Shown here: piece after piece, positions 49,013-57,959 of the stretch | How the letters are laid out: every line of letters begins with the position of its first letter | Position numbering within the stretch: the first letter of the stretch is position 1 | NCBI GenBank assembly: GCA_949317995.1 | Contig: OX439049.1 | Location: forward strand, 682,001-746,000 | Direction of reading: 5' to 3' | Origin: Acholoe squamosa | Lineage: Eukaryota > Annelida > Polychaeta > Phyllodocida > Polynoidae | DNA: 64,000 nucleotides | Notes under the pieces: model-generated | Database searches by the model: none | What the model was told of the DNA's origin: nothing | What the model saw: the letters and a program-made list of their open reading frames with translations, nothing else | Position numbers and translations under genes: made by a program

Positions 49013-49238
49013 TGTAGAGGTCAGTGGAAAACGTCTTTTGGAGAAACCGGGACTCGAACCCGGGACCCTCCAACTTCAAAGCGGAAGCTCTACCCCTGAG
49101 CTACTTCCCCTGGCCTGACGTTCTCTACCTTCCACCTACACCTGGATCGGTATGACACACACTAGGGGAGCAATGACGACCAGGTAACCGGCTCCTGAGA
49201 GTCGGTCTACGAGGTAGAGGGATTTCCGGTCCCCTACA
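49013..49238 (-). repeat. TRIM LTR copy 3 (5'-most in element orientation)
   Basis: 226 bp with TG...CA ends, followed outside by the CATA duplication. Its two differences from LTR 2 lie outside the tRNA-like gene. Confidence 0.9.
49040..49110 (-). tRNA. tRNA-like Pol III gene in TRIM LTR 3
   Basis: Identical to the copy in LTR 2 by eye: G3-U70 acceptor, A box, B box, UGA at the anticodon position, and TTTT downstream. This copy is in the 5' LTR and its RNA would pair with the adjacent PBS. Confidence 0.65.
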
Positions 49239-49245
49239 CATATAT

Positions 49246-49731
49246 ATACCGTAGGTGCCCATTTAAGTACAGGGTCGCAAATAGGTGCCAGTCAATTAAG
49301 CGCCAGGGGTATAGGGGAATTGAAATAAGCTTAGGCACTAAAAACTCTATTCAAATAAGGCCTAAAACAAAAATTCTTGTGTTCAGGTAACATAGCTCAA
49401 AAAATTAGGGTAGGTAGGTCGGAATTTATTTTTCTTTTTAGATTTTTTTTTTAGTTCTGAATGCCGAAAACTGCCAAAAATGATAAAAAAAAAACATGGC
49501 TCAACATATCAACTAAATTAAAAAAATTTAAAAATGTTGGTTATTTCAAGCTTTTTTTTGGGGGGGTCATTTTTACCAAAATTTAGGGTCGGGCCAAAAA
49601 TTTAGGGTCGGTTGGGATACCTTTACACAACTATTTTTTTTTAGGCCTAAGTGCTTTTATTGAATAAGTGCCGGGGGTACAGGGGTATTGAAATTAAAGT
49701 ACCCAGGCGGTTAAACGGGCCACTACGATGT
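49246..49731. mobile_element. TACCGTA-ended element containing a nested family C MITE
   Basis: Ends taccgtaggtgcccatttaa and ttaaacgggccactacgatgta (in parts) form an imperfect inverted repeat. The interior aataagtgccgggggtacagg mirrors aagcgccaggggtatagggg. The family C copy interrupts it at 49356-49650. Confidence 0.55.
49356..49650. mobile_element. Family C MITE, 295 bp
   Basis: Ends taaggcctaaaac...ttgtgttcaggtaac and ctttacacaact...tttttaggcctaa. The interior has ttagggtaggtaggtcgg and its partners. Confidence 0.68.
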
Positions 49732-50850
49732 ATATATATATATACTAACACCAGGGGTGATTATCGGGGTAGTAGGGATGTATGATTGCATGTACACTTC
49801 AACCCTGGGCATTAATGTAGGTTATATGTGTGATAGAACATCAAGTCTACAAGCAGGGGTTTGTAGGCTACAGTGTCACATTCATGCAAAAGCTGTTCCC
49901 CTCACAGGCCAGAGTTTATTATCCTGCAGGCCCAGATTGATCTTGGCAGGACACCTCAAGATTAATATTATCATGAAAGAAAATAAGAATAGCTCTTTAT
50001 TTTAATCATTCAATGCTTTAAATCTTAACAAACAGTTTTGCCTTTTATTTCAGGCTGTATAAACTTTAATAATGGTCCAATTTGTAAGTCGTAAAGACAA
50101 ACTGGAACCCATGGTCCGAAGATTTATACAGGGGAGACATTCAGTCATGCGGTCTGGCAATGTCCGCAGGCACAGCAGCGATTTTGCTGGCAAAAGCCTG
50201 GGTCCCATGAGTTTCCATGTTGACTGTACAATACAAAATTGCTGTAACAGTTTCAGCACCAGGGTTCATATTGGCCACTAGCTGGTCTGAAGCTGGGTCC
50301 AGCGACACACACTAATAACAACTAATAAGATGGGACCAGCATGTCCCTGGAAGTGGGTTTTAACTAGACACAAGGTACCCATCATGGTATGTGTTTTAAG
50401 TGGGTTTTACATCAACCAGCGAAATTCAAAATGGTCGCTGCACTAGGCCTCCATACTGAGTCCTATAATGACAACATCCATAAAGATTTACACTGTCCCA
50501 GGTACTATGGTAAATTCTCTAGACAGTCCTATAGTATAGGCCTATAGTATATACACCAGACTCTACATATCAAGAGGTGGGCATGTTCAATGACCCAGAA
50601 ACATATGCACCAAGGACCCCAGAATGACTAGGGTTGTGTGTGGCAGTCTTACCAACTCCAACAGCATACAGCTGGTCACAACCCCTGCCCCACCAAACTG
50701 GTAACCCCCTCCCCTCTGTAGACAGGGTACACCAAGTTTAGCATTTGTCTCTCCATAGAGATTTATAGAGATTCTAAACAGTAAATATCTTCTTCAAATA
50801 CAGAATATATGATCCAAATGTACCATAACCCAGTGAGATGAAACCTTTAG
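49732..50850. other. Unassigned
   Basis: A 69-codon ORF at 50072-50281 follows a splice-acceptor-like tttatttcag (50054), but it has no recognisable domain. ctatagtatatacaccagactc (in parts, 50540-50570) is the motif expanded into the array at 52420. No gene called. Confidence 0.35.
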
Positions 50851-52064
50851 TACCGTAATCTCCCGCGTATAAGGCGCATCTTATACGCGAATCAGATCTG
50901 GGGTAGGTCTTATACGCGGGAGGCAGGCTGCCTTGAGTTGGGGGTGCGCCTTATACGCGGGTTTTCCCAATATCTCAACTGGCAGATGATCGGAGAAACA
51001 CTCCAATATCAATATTTAATAAATGCCACAAATGAGGTGTAACTAGAAGTAGAACTTATCTCTAACATTTTAGCATCAGTTCTTTTGGTTTCTTTTCCTA
51101 TATTCATATATTCTATTAATGTTGAAGCATGTGAGGGAATGAATTTAAATCACAACATTATCTTAACATAGTTTGAACATCTGTTCTTATATCAAACATA
51201 TAGCAAGTGTATATGAATGGTAGAGTGGCTCCATCTGGTGGCACTTCTAGGAACCATTCCTATTGAGTATAATACTCAATATTATAATATAATTTATATG
51301 TACATGATTATAAATGGTCATGGTCAAGGTAAAGTTTGAGGTAAATTTCAATTGTATACTGTCTTCTGAGACAGTTTTGACAAATCAACCACATCATGAT
51401 GACCTATTGACATGCTAACATGGAATTATCATGTGAAACAGTGATCTGAGCATGGATCCATTTACAACTACAGTACTGGGAATACAATCTAACACATAAT
51501 AATAATGCAAAATGAATCTTGATCATGATTATTTATAATCCTGTATTCAGTAGGAATGGTTCCCAGAAGTGCCACCAGATGGAGCCACTCTATCATTCAT
51601 ATACACTTGCTATATGTTTGACATAAGAACAGATGTTCAAACTATGTTTAGATTATGTTGTGATTTAAATTCATTCCCTCACATGCTTCTACATTGATAG
51701 AATATATGAATATAGGAAAAGAAACCAAAAGAACTGATGCTAAAATGCTAGAGATAAGTTCTACTTCTGGTTACACCTCATTTGTGGCATTCAAAAAGGA
51801 TATATGGTCAGCATCATACCCAAAACAATATCAACTCTAACTAAGGTTATCCCCAGCCACAAGGAGACTCTTGTATGCAGGCCATGCACAAGGTGCGCCT
51901 TGTACGCGGACCAGTCCCCTTGAGTTGGGGGGGCGCCTTATACGCGGGTTTTTCCAGAAATCTATCCAGAAGAGGTACGTGTGCCTTCTACGTGAAAAGG
52001 CCTTCTCTGAGTTGGGGGTGCGCCTTCTACGTGAGCTGCGCCTTCTACGCGGGAGATTACGGTA
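50851..52064. mobile_element. 1.2-kb fold-back element with family A termini
   Basis: Begins TACCGTAATCTCCCGC and ends GCGGGAGATTACGGTA, a perfect 16-bp inverted repeat. Inside, arms of about 255 bp at about 51020-51275 and 51540-51795 are inverted copies of each other, for example gtagagtggctccatctggt against accagatggagccactctat, separated by about 265 bp. The outer regions repeat the gcgccttatacgcggg motif. No transposase frame is seen. It is a large member of family A or a composite formed by an inverted duplication. Confidence 0.8.
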
Positions 52065-52419
52065 CATATATACAGCAATTTCAGACCACAGAATTATCAG
52101 ATAAAGCCTACAGAGATGTATTGGTGAATCTTAATTTTGTCTTATGCTAATCTTCCATAGAGCTCCAGGAGCTGAAATGTCTAATCTAATCATAAAACCC
52201 AAACTAAACATATATCACAAAAACAAGTTATCTACCATTAGTACATACATATGCTGATAACAATGCCTCAATATTTTGCCAAAATAGTCCATAGGAGAAG
52301 AACAGTGAACGAAAATAGAAATCAGGGCTCCCCTATCCCTTACACCGTGGTGACTCTGAACCATTGACTAGTCTACAAGTCTCACTAGTAGGACTTAGAG
52401 TCGCCGCGCTAATAACTAT
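52065..52419. other. Unassigned spacer
   Basis: No gene or element recognised. Confidence 0.35.
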
Positions 52420-53055
52420 AGTATATACACCAGACTCTAAATATCAACCCCTCCCCTTCCCCTTCCCCTAAGGCCTAACTATAGTATATACACTACAGTA
52501 TAATATAACTATAGTATATACACCAGACTCTACATATCAACCCCTCCCCTTCCCCTTCCCCTAAGGCCTAACTATAGTATATACACTACAGTATAATATA
52601 ACTATAGTATATACACCAGACTCTACATATCAACCCCTCCCCTTCCCCTTCCCCTAACTATAGTATATACACTACAGTATAATATAACTATAGTATATAC
52701 ACCAGACTCTACATATCAACCCCTCCCCTTCCCCTTCCCCTAACTATAGTATATACACTACAGTATAATATAACTATAGTATATACACCAGACTCTACAT
52801 ATCAACCCCTCCCCTTCCCCTTCCCCTAACTATAGTATATACACTATAGTATAATATAACTATAGTATATACACCAGACTCTACATATCAACCCCTCCCC
52901 TTCCCCTTCCCCTAACTATAGTATATACACTAGACACTACATATCAACCCTTCCTCTTCCCCTAACTATAGTATATACACTATAGTACAATATAACTATA
53001 GTATATACACCAGTCTCTAGATATCCAACCCTCCCCTTCCCCTTCCCCTAACTGC
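52420..53055. repeat. ~86-97-bp minisatellite array
   Basis: About seven units containing actatagtatatacaccag, actctacatatcaacccctc and a pyrimidine tract (ccttccccttcccct). Some units have an extra aaggccta. The last units are shortened. Confidence 0.9.
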
Positions 53056-53214
53056 AGGATGGCCTAGAGGCATGCACCTCCCCCACACTGTACCAATCAC
53101 CACCCCCCCCCCCCACCCCTCTGTGACTCACTCCCTGAGTCTAAGTCTGAGTGAGTGACGGCATCTTACATCACCATTTAAAGTGAGGAGAGGTAGAATG
53201 TACACACCACTGGT
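53056..53214. other. Short spacer with poly-C tract
   Basis: A C run is at 53104-53115. No feature recognised. Confidence 0.3.
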
Positions 53215-55025
53215 ATTTCACATCCTTCACATGTCTGCACTGTATTAGAAGATACCCAGCCCCAGGTGAGGCGCTGTGTTAAATGTGCCACATGTCTGCA
53301 CTGTAATAGAAGATACCCAGCCTCAGGTGAGGCGCTGTGTTAAATGTGCCACATGTCTGCACTGTATTAGAAGATACCCAGCCTCAGGTGAGGCACTGTG
53401 TTAAATGTGCTACATGACTCACATGTCTGCACTGTATTAGAAGATACCCAGCCTCAGGTGAGGCGCTGTGTTAAATGTGCTACATGTCTGCACTGTAGTA
53501 GAAGATACCCAGCCTCAGGTGAGGCACTGTGTTAAATGTGCCACATGTCTGCACTGTATTAGAAGATACCCAGCCTCAGGTGAGGCGCTGTGTTAAATGT
53601 GCTACATGTCTGCACTGTATTAGAAGATACCCAGCCTCAGGTGAGGCGCTGTGTTAAATGTGCTACATGTCTGCACTGTATTAGAAGATACCCAGCCTCA
53701 GGTGAGGCACTGTGTTAAATGTGCTACATGACTCACATGTCTGCACTGTATTAGAAGATACCCAACCTCAGGTGAGGCACTGTGTTAAATGTGCTACATG
53801 ACTCACATGTCTGCACTGTATTAGAAGATACCCAGCCTCAGGTGAGGCACTGTGTTAAATGTGCTACATGACTCACATGTCTGCACTGTATTAGAAGATA
53901 CCCAACCTCAGGTGAGGCACTGTGTTAAATGTGCTACATGACTCACATGTCTGCACTGTATTAGAAGATACCCAGCCTCAGGTGAGGCGCTGTGTTAAAT
54001 GTGCCACATGTCTGCACTGTATTAGAAGATACCCAGCCTCAGGTGAGGCACTGTGTTAAATGTGCCACATGTCTGCACTGTATTAGAAGATACCCAGCCT
54101 CAGGTGAGGCGCTGTGTTAAATGTGCCACATGTCTGCACTGTAGTAGAAGATACCCAGCCTCAGGTGAGGCGCTGTGTTAAATGTGCCACATGTCTCACA
54201 TGTCTGCACTGTATTAGAAGATACCCAGCCTCAGGTGAGGCGCTGTGTTAAATGTGCTACATGACTCACATGTCTGCACTGTATTAGAAGATACCCAACC
54301 TCAGGTGAGGCACTGTGTTAAATGTGCTACATGACTCACATGTCTGCACTGTATTAGAAGACACCCAGCCTCAGGTGAGGCGCTGTGTTAAATGTGCCAC
54401 ATGTCTGCACTGTATTAGAAGATACCCAGCCTCAGGTGAGGCGCTGTGTTAAATGTGCTACATGACTCACATGTCTGCACTGTATTAGAAGATACCCAAC
54501 CTCAGGTGAGGCACTGTGTTAAATGTGCTACATGACTCACATGTCTGCACTGTATTAGAAGATACCCAACCTCAGGTGAGGCGCTGTGTTAAATGTGCTA
54601 CATGACTCACATGTCTGCACTGTATTAGAAGATACCCAGCCTCAGGTGAGGCACTGTGTTAAATGTGCTACATGACTCACATGTCTGCACTGTATTAGAA
54701 GATACCCAGCCCCAGGTGAGGCGCTGTGTTAAATGTGCTACATGACTCACATGTCTGCACTGTATTAGAAGATACCCAGCCTCAGGTGAGGCGCTGTGTT
54801 AAATATGCTACATGACTCACATGTCTGCACTGTATTAGAAGATACCCAGCCCCAGGTGAGGCGCTGTGTTAAATGTGCTACATGACTCACATGTCTGCAC
54901 TGTATTAGAAGATACCCAGCCCCAGGTGAGGCGTTGTGTTAAATGTGCTACATGACTCACATGTCTGCACTGTATTAGAAGATACCCAGCCTCAGGTGAG
55001 GCGCTGTGTTAAATGTGCTACATGA
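53215..55025. repeat. 61/72-bp minisatellite array
   Basis: About 27 units containing catgtctgcactgtattaga and ctcaggtgaggcgctgtg. The longer form adds tacatgactca. The long form predominates in the right half, so the array is structured. Confidence 0.95.
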
Positions 55026-55279
55026 TTTACACTAAATGTATGGTAAATATTCGGACTCAGCATCTTCCTGGCGCTTGAGTAGGGGAATCTCTAATGGCCA
55101 TATCATCATGTTTAAAGTTAAGGTGAAGGGATGTGTATAATCTACACTGCTATATCATACTCACATCACACTTTATGCAGGATACACCAGACCAGACAGG
55201 CCTATATTTACTGTACAATACCACATAGTGCCAGGATATGGGGATCAACTTCTATATTAGGGAATGATAAGCCTCATGA
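55026..55279. other. Unassigned spacer
   Basis: No gene or element recognised. Confidence 0.3.
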
Positions 55280-55570
55280 TAAGGCCTAAAAATGTTATGT
55301 TCAGGTAACGCTACCTACCCTAATTTTTTGGCCCTACCCTAACTTTTTCATGGGCATTTTGGGGGAAAATCTGATATTTTGGCACTGATCAAGACATGAA
55401 ATTCTTTTTTCCCCCATGATATCGCACCTAAACTTCACGTCGCGTAGCCACAGCCGTGACAATTTACACCTTGCCTCAAAAAATCCTCGAAAATAAAAAA
55501 AATTCCCTACCTACCTACCCTAACTTTTTTCGAACTCATTACCTGAACGCAACAATTTTTTTAGGCCTAA
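55280..55570. mobile_element. Family C MITE, 291 bp
   Basis: Ends taaggcctaaaaatgttatg...ttcaggtaac and attacctgaacgcaac...ttttttaggcctaa. It carries the ccctaattttttgg and ctaccctaactttttt motifs. Confidence 0.7.
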
Positions 55571-57688
55571 CAAACATTTTTCTGTTCAAAACATTTATTC
55601 ATTTCAAATCTTATTTCTCTTACATCAAAATGAAAACTTGAGCAAGTCTAAAGTCACAGGGATGCCACTCACTGATTCGGAAATCCTTCATATTTTCTCA
55701 ATTTACAATAGGAAATACAAATACTATGGGAATCAAAATCAAAAATTCGGAATTCCTATTAAAAAAAAGGTGAACACAAACGGCGGTCATACACTCACCT
55801 TGTGCTTGTCTTCTGCTGATGATGATCTGCCGACCGGCTAAAAGTAACACGTATATCCAAACAGTACTGTGAAAGTCGTGGTAGAAGGAACTGGTAAAAC
55901 TCCACAACCTCTCACCACGAGAAGGAGTACGACCTAAGGGTAGTCCTGTGTCTGTGACTGGGAGGAAAGGGAGGTAAAATCCACACAGCCCTGAGAAGTC
56001 GTAGAAGCTCAGTCACACTGGTAGTGCACGGGTACTATTTTCACACTGAGAACACTTCTCAGATCTGGTCGTAGAGAGTTAGAAAATGGTCAAATATACA
56101 CTGCCTTTTTAGTGCTGAAGACTAGAATACCTGTCTTGGTACTGGTGGTAAGCGGTGGTAGGTGGTGGTAGGTGGTGGTACAACTTCCAAATCCCTCTAC
56201 ACAAACAAGTCACACACAACCTCTTTATCACTGCTCCTGGTCATACAAACTCAAACTGGTATATAATCCACACTACAGAGAACACTTCGCAGTCTCACTC
56301 TCAGATAGTAGAGTTAGAAAGTGTTATGATATATACAGACTTCTCAGTGCTGGAGACTTGAACACTTTGTAATGGTAGCAGAAAGTGGTAGAAATACCTT
56401 AACACACACCCAGGGCCTGCTTCTGGCTGTTTTGACTACTCCTTCTAGTTCTACAGCCTCACGTACTCCTCCCCCCTCCTATCTACCACCAGACACAGCC
56501 TAGTGGTGGTGTGTGTAGCCCCCAGCAGTTACTCACTGACTTCTAACTGCTTCTCACCACTCCACTACTCCAAATGTCGTCTGCTCGCTGCTAAATGTCT
56601 TCTGCCTGTCTTCCCGCGTAAATCCACTGACTGAAAGTCGTCTGGTGTCACTGTACATACACCCCTGTACCCCTTGTTATTAGCTGGACTCTAGTGGTAA
56701 GGGGTTAATGTGGTTAAATCCAAGATTTACCCCAAGATAAGGACCGTTAGGACAGCCTGTGTGTGCCTCCCGCCCTGATTCTGTGACTACTGACGGCCCC
56801 TACCCGCCCTACTCACCATCATACACTCTCCGTACACATACTAGATGCTGGTAGTGTATGGGTTGGGTGATGGGGAATGTGCTTGGGGAGAAAGTTAAAC
56901 TGTTGAATGTGTATAGTGGGTTTCTTACAAGGTGGCAAGGTATGGACGTGATGTCTCAAGACAAACCGGCAAACCAAAGAGCCTAGAAAGACAGAGATAG
57001 AGACAGACGAAGAGCAAAAGAAAGACAGTCAGATAGAGAGGGAGAGAAAGGGGGAAGAGAGAGGAAAGGAGAGAAACAGACAGGCTTGGACTGGGAGACA
57101 GACAGACAATCAGACAGAGCAAGAGATAGAGAGACAGAAACACAGAGAGGAGAGGAGGGGAGAGCCCGGGGGAGGAAGAGAGAACATTACCACCCACCCA
57201 TACTCCTACCCAAAAAAAAAATTAAAGGGGCGTTTTTTTCACATCTCTCCCAATGTCCCTGGCACCAGGAATAGGTGTGGGCCACCAAGCAGAGAGGACA
57301 GTTCCTGCAGGATTTAGTACCAGATTTAGCCACCAGGGGGCACCACTATGGGCTAGAATAGGAAAAATGTGCCTGAACCTGTTATAGGCTACTTTTTTTT
57401 TATGGAGAATTCAATAGTTTTTGATAAAACATTCTATTTTGGGTGGAAAGGTTCCAAAGTTGGCATGTAAAACGAATGTTTTTGGGGCATTTTTGTTGAA
57501 TTCTGTTGCCAGGGAAACATGATTTTCATTCTTAAGAGGAAAATCGATGGTCCCATTTGAAGGAACACTCCACAAGGTTTTCTACGGTGAAAACAGAATG
57601 AAAATACCATTTCTAGATCAAAAGTTATGGGCAAAAGAATAAAAATTTATGTTAATTTAGCTAATTAGCTTAAATTATGCTAATTATT
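55571..57688. other. Unassigned 2.1 kb; purine tract and a CTCF-like site
   Basis: A diverged duplication (gaacacttctcagatctgg near 56045 and gaacacttcgcagtctcac near 56280) and a (gtggtag)n run at 56150-56180 are present. A long purine-rich tract covers about 56985-57185. ORFs of 60-90 codons have no motif. No gene called. Confidence 0.4.
57330..57345 (+). promoter_or_regulatory. CTCF-like binding motif
   Basis: CCACCAGGGGGCACCA matches the bilaterian CTCF core consensus CCASYAGRKGGCRS at every position. Function is not shown by sequence alone. Confidence 0.45.
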
Positions 57689-57900
57689 GTAGAGGTTGGT
57701 GAAAATGTGAAACTGGGACTCGAACCCGGGCCCTCCAACTTCGAAGCGGCTGCTCTACCTTTGAGCTACTTCCCCTGGCCTGATGTTCTCACCTTCCAAC
57801 CACACCTGGATCGGTATGATACACACTAGGGGGCAGTGTTTACCCGGAGACCGTCCCCTGGGGGTCAGTCAACCGAGTACGGGGAATTACTGCCCCTACA
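57689..57900 (-). repeat. Diverged solo LTR of the TRIM family
   Basis: 212 bp from TGTAGAGG to CCCCTACA on the plus strand. It is alignable along its length with the LTRs at 48101-49238: same tRNA-like head, cctgatgttctc/cctgacgttctc, ctggatcggtatga, acacactagggg, and the ccctaca end. No internal region is present, so it probably arose by LTR-LTR recombination. No clear target duplication remains. Confidence 0.75.
57706..57775 (-). tRNA. tRNA-like relic in the solo LTR
   Basis: It keeps the B box GGTTCGAGTCC and D-arm (GCTC...GAGC) of the TRIM tRNA-like gene, but the 3' acceptor strand has become TTTCACA, which pairs poorly with GGGGAAG. The anticodon loop is TTCGAAG. Confidence 0.45.
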
Positions 57901-57959
57901 CTATCTATATGTCTCATGACCAATTGTTATATAGATGGACCATGGTTATGCATGGTTGG

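Larger units (their letters stand above)
48101..49238 (-). mobile_element. Miniature LTR retroelement (TRIM-like), LTR-I-LTR-I-LTR, encoding a tRNA-like primer
   Basis: Three 226-bp LTRs (48101-48326, 48557-48782, 49013-49238) alternate with two 230-bp internal regions, and CATA flanks both outer ends (48097-48100 and 49239-49242) as a 4-bp target duplication. On the minus strand LTRs begin TGTAGGGG and end CTCTACA. A C spacer and a PBS starting TGGTGGAG follow, and a purine tract (TTGGGAGGAG) precedes the next LTR. There is no protein coding capacity, so it must be mobilised in trans. Each LTR contains a tRNA-like Pol III gene, and the PBS is complementary to that RNA's CCA-tailed 3' end. 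LTR2 and LTR3 differ at about 2 positions, LTR1 at about 9. Confidence 0.85.

Noticed and set aside
48128-49110. Three host tRNA genes in a cluster
   Set aside because: Each lies at the same place in a 226-bp LTR with TG...CA ends, PBS, PPT and target duplication. The anticodon arm is imperfect, and anticodon identity conflicts with the alanine-like body.
50072-50281. 69-codon ORF after a splice-acceptor-like site
   Set aside because: No recognisable domain, and a comparable ORF exists on the opposite strand; evidence too thin for an exon.
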